Assembly: GCA_036008465.1 (NCBI GenBank)
Contig: DASYNP010000185.1
Coordinates: 12,576-76,575, forward strand
From: DASPSM01 sp036008465
Lineage (GTDB): Bacteria > Planctomycetota > Planctomycetia > Planctomycetales > Planctomycetaceae
Reading direction: 5' to 3'
Length of the DNA: 64,000 nt
Shown: positions 46,102-53,558 of the stretch, piece after piece
How the letters are laid out: each line of letters starts with the position of its first letter
Position numbering within the stretch: the stretch's first letter is position 1
Notes under the pieces: generated by a model
What the model was told of the DNA's origin: nothing
The model's database searches: none
Seen by the model: only the letters and a program-made list of their open reading frames with translations
Made by a program: the position numbers and the translations under genes

Positions 46102-47507
46102 GAGCGGTTCGGTATGTAGGGGAAAAGGGGTGCAGCGACGCCACATATACTGCGGCGTTGGCCGAAGCTCCGAATGGGGTCATCGACACGCTGCCCGGCG
46201 GGAATGTTGCCCTGCGCTTCCGGAGAGATGGCCACCCGTTGTTAGTCAATATGGCCCAACTGTCGCGCGACTTGGTTGACGTCGCCGTCATGGCTTACAT
46301 CACCGACGAGATGGACCCGCGATCCTCGGCACAGGACCGCTGGACCCGGTCGCACCATTTCCAGGTTCCGGTGCGCGACCCGGCTCTCTGGTCGCAGGCG
46401 ACGCCTGTCTTGGCCAAGGCGCTGAACCGTGTTGCTGGCGACAATTTCAGCTTCGCGTGGTTCGAGCGGTCGGCAGTCCCGGTGAAAAAACATCGGATGA
46501 GGTTGTCGAGTGGTTACGACGCCGTCTGCCTTTTCTCCGGCGGGATCGACTCCCTGCTCGGTGCCTACCATCTCCTTCAGAGCGGTAAGAAGCTGATCCT
46601 GCTCGGGCACCAGGCGGACAACACCACTGCCGCGGCCCAGAAGGTGCTTGCCGGACAGCTTGCGCTGCTGTTCCCAGGGAAGGCAACCCTCGTTCAGTGC
46701 CGGGTCGCCAGGAGCCAGAGCGAGCAGATGCGATTCCAACTCGCCGAGAAGTGCGAGGACACGCATCGTTGCCGGTCGTTCCTTTTTCTTAGTCTCGCCG
46801 GGGCCATCGCGTCGACCGCCGGCGTGAACGAAATCTACATTCCGGAGAACGGCTTGATCGCGCTGAACGCGCCGCTTCAGCGGTCTCGGATGGGCACTCT
46901 TAGTACGCGCACGGCACACCCGCTTTTCCTCTGCGATTTCGGGGACCTCCTCTCCCAGCTCGGCATCTTCACCGGCGCGCTCCGCAACCCGTTCATTTAC
47001 CAGAGCAAGACCGACATGCTACGTGGACTGCCGGCGGATGTCGTTCCGCTGGTGAGACGCTCGGTGTCTTGCTCGCGCCCTTCCCGCTACCAGAACCTGC
47101 ACGTTCGTCACTGCGGCTATTGCGTCCCCTGCATCTACCGGCGAGTGGCGATGATGGAGGCTGGCCTGGACAAGGGGATTGACGAATACGCCTTCGACGC
47201 ATTCCTGCACCTTCAAGACCTGAAGGACTACCAGAAGGTGGATTTCCGCGCGCTGGTGCGATTTGCTGAAAGGCATTCCACGGCTTCGGAGATCGACCTT
47301 GAGATGACCGTTCTGGCGCACGGATATTTCCCTCCCGACGTCGGCGCACGGCTTGGCCCGGCTGCGACTACGGATTACTCCCCTTGGACGACCATGCTCC
47401 GATCGTGGTCGCAAGACTTCCTGCGAAAGATGCGCGCGGCCTGCTCTCCGGAGACGCTGGGGATCGTGGGCCTCAACGCCGCTTCGATCGAGGTTTCAAC
47501 GCCATGA
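46098..47507 (+). CDS. qatC: QueC-like ATP-dependent enzyme, QatC-like
   Basis: A 469-residue protein. The PP-loop ATP-pyrophosphatase motif is CLFSGGIDSLLGAY (SGGIDS at 147-152). The QueC-type zinc site is visible as a Cys followed by HCGYCVPC (C-x2-C-x2-C) near residue 340, and PENGLIALNAPL is the family loop. QueC converts carboxy-deazaguanine to cyano-deazaguanine; QatC homologues use this chemistry in anti-phage defence. The N-terminal 130 residues are an extension not found in QueC. ATG overlaps the QatB stop; the SD AGGAGGGGG lies immediately before. Confidence 0.85.
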   Translation: MRAVRYVGEKGCSDATYTAALAEAPNGVIDTLPGGNVALRFRRDGHPLLVNMAQLSRDLVDVAVMAYITDEMDPRSSAQDRWTRSHHFQVPVRDPALWSQATPVLAKALNRVAGDNFSFAWFERSAVPVKKHRMRLSSGYDAVCLFSGGIDSLLGAYHLLQSGKKLILLGHQADNTTAAAQKVLAGQLALLFPGKATLVQCRVARSQSEQMRFQLAEKCEDTHRCRSFLFLSLAGAIASTAGVNEIYIPENGLIALNAPLQRSRMGTLSTRTAHPLFLCDFGDLLSQLGIFTGALRNPFIYQSKTDMLRGLPADVVPLVRRSVSCSRPSRYQNLHVRHCGYCVPCIYRRVAMMEAGLDKGIDEYAFDAFLHLQDLKDYQKVDFRALVRFAERHSTASEIDLEMTVLAHGYFPPDVGARLGPAATTDYSPWTTMLRSWSQDFLRKMRAACSPETLGIVGLNAASIEVSTP

Positions 47508-47854
47508 AAGCGCTCTCTGTCAAACAGCCCTGGGCGAATATGATCGCCGAAGGGGAGAAAACTATCGAGACGCGGACTTGGTCCACCGACTATCGGGGCG
47601 AAATCCTCATCGTCTCGGCGAGAGATCCGGACATTCCGCCTGCGGGTTGTGCTGTGGCCATTGCCACACTGGCGGACTGTCGGCCGATGTCCGTGTTGGA
47701 CGAGCCCGCGGCCTGCTGCCGAAAGTATCCGGAAGCGTACGCTTGGGTGCTGGAGAACGTACGAAGGATTAGAAAGCCTTTCCCCGTGCAGGGCCAGTTA
47801 AGGCTGTTCGAGGCCGACGTTTCTGGGATCGCGGAGCTGCCCGGGGACCGGTGA
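47504..47854 (+). CDS. ASCH-domain protein in the position of QatD
   Basis: A 116-residue ASCH (PUA-like) domain: MKALSVKQPWANMIAEGEKT then IETRTWSTDYRGEILIVSA, a family signature for RNA- or modified-nucleoside-binding proteins; some relatives hydrolyse N4-acetylcytidine. Its ATG overlaps the QatC stop by 4 nt, so it belongs to the operon. Canonical Qat operons have a TatD-like nuclease (QatD) here; no TatD motif is found anywhere nearby. It meets the vsr gene tail to tail. Confidence 0.85.
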   Translation: MKALSVKQPWANMIAEGEKTIETRTWSTDYRGEILIVSARDPDIPPAGCAVAIATLADCRPMSVLDEPAACCRKYPEAYAWVLENVRRIRKPFPVQGQLRLFEADVSGIAELPGDR

Positions 47855-47945
47855 TCCTTCGAAAAACAAAGGAGGCGAGGTCATGGGGCTACGACAATAT
47901 GAACGAAACCGACAAGGACGAAGACAGTGTGGCTGGGGGGAGCTG

Positions 47946-48365
47946 CTACGCCAAGCGAATCGGTGAAACGCACAGGGCGATTTTGGCCGCAATTGCTTCT
48001 TCGTCCGCAAGCGACGACTCCCAGATTCGGATTACGCGCCATCCGAGTCGCTCAAGCTTTCGATTTATTTCACGGTCTCGCGCGCGGTTGCCATTGATTT
48101 TCTGTTCCCAGTATTCGACGTTGGATTTTGGAGCGCGGAACTTCTTTGGATTGCCATGCCAGAAGTCGCCGTCCACGAATACGACGAGTTTGGCACGACG
48201 AAAAACGAAATCGGGCTTGCCGGGCAATGTGCTCCTACGCCGCCAACCGCTGATCTTGTAGCGGCGCATGATTTGAATCAGCCGGTATTCGGTACTCCAA
48301 TTGCCTCGGCTGCGAATCCGGGACATAACTGTAGACCGTTTTTCCCGTGAGAAGCAATCGGCCAT
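47946..48365 (-). CDS. vsr: Vsr-type DNA mismatch endonuclease
   Basis: A 139-residue endonuclease of the very-short-patch-repair family. Conserved features: MSRIRSRGNWSTEYRLI (variant of the RSxxTxPE motif), LPGKPDFVF with catalytic D52, and FVDGDFWHGNP with H70. In the classical role Vsr nicks at T:G mismatches arising from deamination of 5-methylcytosine, and its gene usually accompanies a C5 methyltransferase. The matching methyltransferase is three genes upstream on the same strand. Confidence 0.93.
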   Translation of the reverse strand: MADCFSREKRSTVMSRIRSRGNWSTEYRLIQIMRRYKISGWRRRSTLPGKPDFVFRRAKLVVFVDGDFWHGNPKKFRAPKSNVEYWEQKINGNRARDREINRKLERLGWRVIRIWESSLADEEAIAAKIALCVSPIRLA

Positions 48366-48373
48366 GACCGCCC

Positions 48374-49180
48374 TCAGTCTTCCAATTCATCGCCGCTATC
48401 CGGAGCGACACCGGCCAGCTCTCCGTTGGCTTCCAATCGGTCTTTCTGTGCATTGAGAAACGAAACGATTTCCCTGGGTGTCATGCAGTCGAGGACGCAA
48501 ACGCCACCATGAAAATTCAGCGCCTTGGCAAGGTGTCGGACTATCAGTCGGCTGCGATTGCCGGACTGAAGGCACTCGTCTTTATGGCGGAGCAAATAAT
48601 CCAGGAAGGTTCGGGTGATGCGGGGAGAGCGGCCGAAACTCCGCTCTAACAGGTTCTTGGCAATGTCAAGGCTTGTAAGAAGGACGTGCGTCAATTCATA
48701 GGGGTTATCGCGATTTGGGTCGAATGTCAGCTTGGCGGCCCACCACAGTCGTGCCGCTCCGTTTCGGACGAGCGCGCGGCTCTGTCGCTGGGCGACAAAA
48801 TAGCGTTCTCGAATCGGACCGATTGCAGCCTCCTTCTTTTGAAGATAACGCTCGATCGGCCACCGTGCCCGCATGTATTTCCACAGTTCCACATGGGTAA
48901 GTCGGGTCCACAACCTCGGGTCTTGCGCCTGCACGGGCGTCAATGACGGCAGCGCTTTGTGGATGCGGATAGCGTTCTCAAGATCGTACAAATTGGTTTC
49001 GTCCGGTAGAGCCATCGCAAGCGAGGCCGCAATTTCGCATGGCGTGTTCATTTCCCAGGACTCGTTGCCGGCCCATTGCGCTACCCAGGGATCATCTTCC
49101 TGGTATCGAGCGAGATTGTCCTCGATCGCCACTTCGAGCCTATGCACGAATTGTTTGGTGAACGCCTTAAGGACAGGCAC
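48374..49180 (-). CDS. DUF6339-like protein of the MTase-ATPase-Vsr cassette
   Basis: A 268-residue, mostly helical protein. Stretches that look conserved are AQDPRLWTRLTHVELWKYMR and ARWPIERY, followed by ARLWWAAKLTFDPN. I associate this pattern with DUF6339 proteins, whose function is unknown, but the assignment is from memory and only moderately sure. It lies 8 nt before vsr and 12 nt after the 278-residue unknown gene, all on the minus strand. Confidence 0.6.
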   Translation of the reverse strand: MPVLKAFTKQFVHRLEVAIEDNLARYQEDDPWVAQWAGNESWEMNTPCEIAASLAMALPDETNLYDLENAIRIHKALPSLTPVQAQDPRLWTRLTHVELWKYMRARWPIERYLQKKEAAIGPIRERYFVAQRQSRALVRNGAARLWWAAKLTFDPNRDNPYELTHVLLTSLDIAKNLLERSFGRSPRITRTFLDYLLRHKDECLQSGNRSRLIVRHLAKALNFHGGVCVLDCMTPREIVSFLNAQKDRLEANGELAGVAPDSGDELED

Positions 49181-49192
49181 ACAACGCTCCTT

Positions 49193-50029
49193 TTAATCGC
49201 TGCCCTCAAGAATTGCGCGGGCCGACATGAAGGCGCGACGGATCGGCAGCTCGAGCACTCTTTGAGCAAGGTCAAGCGGTTCCTGATCGATCGACAGACC
49301 CAAGAACTCAATGCGCCTGCTCAAGCAGCGCGACCATCGATAGCTTTCGAAGTCGGACGGATCATGCTTTAGACAGTTGATCGCCTCGATGAGTGCCGGA
49401 AGCACAAGCGTCGAAATCAGGCTCGCGGACCAGAGGGTATTGGCGCGAATCAGCTTGTAGTTTTCAAAGTCTTGTTTCGACAATAAAATGGTGATCTTGT
49501 CACCATTCAGATCAACGTCCATCGGTAGGTCGCCCGCCTGCTTGCGCTCTCGTACCTGCACAATGGAGCTGACCGACCGAAGTGCGTCAAATGTAATGTC
49601 GGCATCGAAGATGTAGCCTTCGGCAACGGCCAGAATGTCTCCTGGATTGATGGCGAAGGCTGTATTGTCATAGTCGGGATGCGCGTTTTCGATTCGGTAA
49701 CGCTTTATGTCTCGCTTCGCACGCGCGACGAGATTGACTTCGACTGTCGCGTTCAGATTGTCTCCGGGAATCATGACTTCTTTTGTCGGCTCGGAAAATT
49801 CAAAAGCCTGGCGGTAGAGCGTGTTGCTACATTCAACGTGCAGTACGTAGACGGCATCGCCGGCTTTAACCAGTTTGGAAATCGTCTTGCTGCTGCACTG
49901 AACATTGACGCGCAAGAAATAGTTGACCCCGTCGTTGTAGACCTCGACCGAAGCCTGAAACGCCGTGTCTAAAACATCGTCGGCGTTGCCAACGACGGGA
50001 TGCGGGTATGCCCGGTAACTAAGCTTCAT
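49193..50029 (-). CDS. unknown protein of the MTase-ATPase-Vsr cassette
   Basis: A 278-residue protein. The first 130 residues look like a beta-sandwich (VEVYNDGVNYFLRVNVQCS, AGDAVYVLHVECSN), then a domain with DVDLNGDKITILLSKQDF, and a C-terminal helical part (LWSASLISTLVLPALIEA, LGLSIDQEPLDLAQRVLELP). No family recognised. Its start overlaps the GHKL ATPase gene by 11 nt, so the two products are made together and may bind each other. Confidence 0.7.
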   Translation of the reverse strand: MKLSYRAYPHPVVGNADDVLDTAFQASVEVYNDGVNYFLRVNVQCSSKTISKLVKAGDAVYVLHVECSNTLYRQAFEFSEPTKEVMIPGDNLNATVEVNLVARAKRDIKRYRIENAHPDYDNTAFAINPGDILAVAEGYIFDADITFDALRSVSSIVQVRERKQAGDLPMDVDLNGDKITILLSKQDFENYKLIRANTLWSASLISTLVLPALIEAINCLKHDPSDFESYRWSRCLSRRIEFLGLSIDQEPLDLAQRVLELPIRRAFMSARAILEGSD

Positions 50030-51965
50030 GGGCTATTACCTCCATCGCAATCTTTCCGGGCTCGGTCAACTCAATTTCCAAGCAGAGCGGCTTTTTTGCC
50101 GACAGTTGGACCGGGCCGATTGTTCCGGCGGGTGAAAATTGGACTCGCTTGCCGCCCGACAATCTGGCGTGTTTCAGGCGGACTGGTTCCCGAGCGTCAT
50201 CGCCAACCATCTGAATACGCAAGAGCGCGTCTTGTCGGTCAGAAGATTCGGCGCGAACGAGCAAAGTATAGCGGGCCGCTGCTGAATCTTTTGCAAATGC
50301 GCGGAACTGAACGGGGACTGGCGGTTTGGAAGTTGAACCGCCCCCGCTACCGCCGCCACCCCCTCCGCCGCCCCCACCTTCTTCCGTTCCACCCTCGTAG
50401 TCGTCGCCATCATCGTCGCCTTCAGTGCCCAGCGGAACTTGAGGCTTGCGATTCGGCAACCTCGATACAGGAAGCTGCTTCTTGGTCGTTTGCGATAGCG
50501 GGTCCTTCGGGAAACCTTCTACTTTGTCTTGGTCGGATTGCTCGGGCCCGCCGAACGAATCTTCAGGAGAATCCTCGTCGTCGGGCAGAAACCGACTCAA
50601 CTCCGGAACGGCGATCACCTTGGTATCGTCTTTGGCAGCGAGATCCCGGAGACATTGTCGGATGTAATCTCCAAACTCCCTTTCGATGACGGTGTTGGCG
50701 CCTTTGTCGGGAAAGTTAGGATCCCACATGTCGTGCCGTGGCGGCTCCATTGCTCGCAAGAGGGCATTCCCCTCGTCGTTGGAGCACATGAACACGCCGC
50801 AATAAGGCATCGCGGCGCGATAGTGCTTGAGGTACACGACCATCCCGGATTGTCGAACCATTGCGACGCGTTTCGGAAGTTCGATTGTGCCGGTGCGCAG
50901 ATAGAGAGAGACATCGCGAAGATGCGGCAGCGTGGTGTCGAATTTAACCGTCGGCGATAGGAATGCCTCATAGAATTGGTGCGCGGAAAAACTCTCGTCG
51001 GAAACCGCTGCTTCAAGCAGAGTTGCCAAATTCTTTTTTGTTATTAACAGGTTGCCAATTCGTACTTCCAAACGGCGAAAGTGGATCGCGGGCCAGAAGT
51101 TTTCGAGGACAGAGACGCGAAGCTGCTCCTGCCAAGTGCGTTCAGTGATGTAGCCAAGGATGACCAGGTCGGTGCCGCGCTCAGTGCGGCGCACAAAGGA
51201 CGGGATTTGGTCGATTTTGCGAATTGATCGTCCGTCTGGTCCACCGAGGTAGCCAACATTTTGGCATTTTACGCGGTTGGAATCCTCGTGGGTGACAAGC
51301 CTTGCTACGCCTTGGAAGGCATTCTTGCCGTTGCCTGTACTCGTCGAGTACAGGACGGTGCGTAAATTGCTTGCCGCAAATGGGGCGTTCTTCCCGATTC
51401 CGTAGGAGCCGCCTTCGCCTGCTTCCTTCGTAGAAGAGCCGCTTGAGCGGATTAGGCTGTACCAGTTCTTTTGGCGCGTGCGGTCGTGGTCTTCGCCGAC
51501 GACGCCGGTCGTATTGAAATCTCGAATATGAAGTGCGTCGATCGTCGATGATTGGGCAAGCTCGGCTGCCCTGGCGAAGAATTGCTTTGCCTTGCTGTCG
51601 GCCGCCCAATAGTTTTTGCAGCGTTGAAGGACGTCGGTAAGTTGGCCCATGCCGGGGATGTCGGTTCGCTTGAGGGACACTGCGTTGAATTCGACAATGA
51701 CGGGCTTGCTCGCATGGCGCGCCGCATCCAAGCTGTTCTGGATGATCTCGCGCGCGAGGTATCGGTAGAAATCGCCTCTATAGGTTTCCACGCCGGCGTC
51801 GTGGAAGCCGGATTCTTGGCCGAGCTCGTTCGGCGGAAAGAGCCATTTAACTTGACCATCAGCGGCGCCACTGGGTCGTGGCTGTGACTGGACCCTGGGT
51901 CGGTCATTGCGGTCAATATGCCGCACGAGGATTCTCTTTTGAGTCCGCTTCAAACGCTTCGCCAT
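50019..51965 (-). CDS. GHKL (MutL/Hsp90-like) ATPase associated with a cytosine methyltransferase
   Basis: A 648-residue ATPase. The Bergerat fold is intact: N-box EIIQNSLDA with E73, N77 and D80, a D-x-x-x-G-like DFNTTGV, and the lid GEGGSYGIGKNAPFAASN. A transducer-like middle domain follows (FEAFLSPTVKFDTTL region), then an acidic linker and a Gly-rich tract (GGTEEGGGGG...GGGS near residue 540) before a C-terminal beta domain. GHKL ATPases linked to R-M genes (the group from which MORC ATPases derive) are thought to remodel DNA or gate a nuclease. It overlaps the methyltransferase gene by 16 nt. Confidence 0.83.
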   Translation of the reverse strand: MAKRLKRTQKRILVRHIDRNDRPRVQSQPRPSGAADGQVKWLFPPNELGQESGFHDAGVETYRGDFYRYLAREIIQNSLDAARHASKPVIVEFNAVSLKRTDIPGMGQLTDVLQRCKNYWAADSKAKQFFARAAELAQSSTIDALHIRDFNTTGVVGEDHDRTRQKNWYSLIRSSGSSTKEAGEGGSYGIGKNAPFAASNLRTVLYSTSTGNGKNAFQGVARLVTHEDSNRVKCQNVGYLGGPDGRSIRKIDQIPSFVRRTERGTDLVILGYITERTWQEQLRVSVLENFWPAIHFRRLEVRIGNLLITKKNLATLLEAAVSDESFSAHQFYEAFLSPTVKFDTTLPHLRDVSLYLRTGTIELPKRVAMVRQSGMVVYLKHYRAAMPYCGVFMCSNDEGNALLRAMEPPRHDMWDPNFPDKGANTVIEREFGDYIRQCLRDLAAKDDTKVIAVPELSRFLPDDEDSPEDSFGGPEQSDQDKVEGFPKDPLSQTTKKQLPVSRLPNRKPQVPLGTEGDDDGDDYEGGTEEGGGGGGGGGGSGGGSTSKPPVPVQFRAFAKDSAAARYTLLVRAESSDRQDALLRIQMVGDDAREPVRLKHARLSGGKRVQFSPAGTIGPVQLSAKKPLCLEIELTEPGKIAMEVIAHEA

Positions 51966-53098
51966 TGGCGTCTTTCTCGCCTTGGACTAGACGTGCCATT
52001 CCGCGAATCGAGCTTTGCAAGCTCAGTGAGACAGGATTGTGCCAGCTCAGCAACCAAGGGGACCGTGACGGAGTTGCCGATCTGTTTGTAGATTTGCGTA
52101 TACGAGAGATCTGTCGGGATGGTGAACCAGGAATCCTCGTATCCTTGCAGCCGTGCGCACTCGCGGGGAGTCAATTTTCGAATACCCCAGCGATCTTTGA
52201 TGACTGGTTGGTTGTGGCCGCCCTCCCCCATGTTAGCCATCAATGTGAAACAGATGCCCGACTTGTTCTCTCTCACATAACTACGTCGGAGTTGATAAAT
52301 CGATTTCTTGCCGCTGGCTTCAATTGCCTGCCGGAAGGGTTCGTAATACTGGGACTCATCGGTGAAATAGAAATACGGGTCTTGCTTGCGTCGCGTGTCC
52401 AGGAAGTCCCACACCGAACGAACGACAGTTGATGGCAGCGGCTTCGGAAAGGTGAACGTGTTGCTTGCAAAATGGTCGCAGCTCATCGCCACCATGAATA
52501 TGCGCGCCCGGTTCTGAGGAATCGGTGTGTGTACGGCAGTGTTGAGAATGTGCGCGTCCTTTTCTGCGAACCAGTAACCTGCCTTTTGAATTTCCGTCTG
52601 AATCCGCTTGAACGTGCGCCCCTTGTCGTGCGTGCGAAAGTTTCTGACGTTTTCCAGCAGGAGAATCTTTGGCTTTACCTCGCCGAATTCTCGTAGCAAT
52701 CGGATTATGTGGAGGAAAAGGAGTCCACGCTCGTCGCTGAAACCTCGTTTTTCGCCCGCAACTGAAAATGGCTGGCAAGGGAAGCCAGCGGTCAGAATAT
52801 CGACCGGTTCCAATCGATCGTGCTGAACGCTGAGGTCTTCGATCGGCTTGTGAATGAATCGTATTCGTGGAAAGTTGGCGACAAATGTCTCTCTGGCGAA
52901 TTGGTCCTTCTCATTGGCCCAGGCAACCGTCGCGCCGGCCAGTTGAAAAGCCTTGCAAAAGCCTCCAATTGCCGCGAATAGGCAACCAACCTTGGGTAGG
53001 TTTGCGTGGCGGCCGTTAGAGTGCGTGGTTTTCCTGTGTGGGGTACGTTTGGCACGTTTGCGTATCGATTTCGTCGCATTGCTCGTTCGTCGGCTCAT
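51950..53098 (-). CDS. C5-cytosine DNA methyltransferase (Dcm type)
   Basis: A 382-residue methyltransferase with the usual motif order: motif I CLFAAIGGFCKAF (near 39-51), motif IV GFPCQPFS with catalytic C108, motif VI LLLENVRN, motif VIII PQNRARIF, a variable target-recognition region, motif IX RKLTPRECARLQGY and motif X QIYKQIGNSVTVPL. It transfers a methyl group from SAM to cytosine C5; target sequence cannot be read. First gene of the minus-strand cassette ending in vsr. The N-terminus is a Lys/Arg-rich tail. Confidence 0.95.
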   Translation of the reverse strand: MSRRTSNATKSIRKRAKRTPHRKTTHSNGRHANLPKVGCLFAAIGGFCKAFQLAGATVAWANEKDQFARETFVANFPRIRFIHKPIEDLSVQHDRLEPVDILTAGFPCQPFSVAGEKRGFSDERGLLFLHIIRLLREFGEVKPKILLLENVRNFRTHDKGRTFKRIQTEIQKAGYWFAEKDAHILNTAVHTPIPQNRARIFMVAMSCDHFASNTFTFPKPLPSTVVRSVWDFLDTRRKQDPYFYFTDESQYYEPFRQAIEASGKKSIYQLRRSYVRENKSGICFTLMANMGEGGHNQPVIKDRWGIRKLTPRECARLQGYEDSWFTIPTDLSYTQIYKQIGNSVTVPLVAELAQSCLTELAKLDSRNGTSSPRRERRQWRSV

Positions 53099-53558
53099 CG
53101 CACCATTTTCCTATGATCCGAACTATGTTGTCATCATGACATTCAGTGCGCGGCGCTTCAGTAGCCGACCAAAGTCGGACATGCCTGAAGCGTTCGAACG
53201 GAGTGGAGGAATGTCGCAGCTTGTCAGGCGCGCAATTCAAAGATTGATCCTCTGCTGTGGGTGGAAAAGGATGCACTCTAACCCGCGTCCCTTCAAGTCG
53301 CCACGAACTGCGCGTCGGGGGGATGGCGTCGCAGGACGAGCCCCCGGGGAATTCCCTGCGTCCGGTCAACGCCCCCAAAAGCGCTTGCCCAATCCCTTTG
53401 TTTCGCCCAAATTTACGATAGCTTGCCGGGTGCTGCAAGCGCCGCGAGGGATCGGTGGTTAAAATGTGTCCTCCTGGCCGAAGTCGTTTTCGCCTCTGCT
53501 TGAGCTAATTGAATGCGATTGCGAGCATGGCGGTCGCTTCCCGGCGCCGCCTTCGGGG
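53099..53558. other. 460-nt intergenic stretch, probable promoter region of the methyltransferase cassette
   Basis: Between the start of the methyltransferase gene and the end of the giant helicase gene, both minus strand. Open frames here are shadows with no start signal. It must hold the promoter of the cassette and perhaps the terminator of the plasmid-type operon; no clear hairpin was found. Confidence 0.45.

Noticed and set aside
47504..47854. QatD (TatD nuclease) identity for the fourth gene of the Qat-like operon
   Set aside because: At 116 residues it is less than half a TatD and shows the ASCH signature QPWA...GEKTIETR instead of TatD metal-binding histidines.
53016..53438. 140-codon minus-strand frame upstream of the cytosine methyltransferase gene
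   Set aside because: Pro/Arg-rich, without conserved pattern, and it overlaps the methyltransferase start region.
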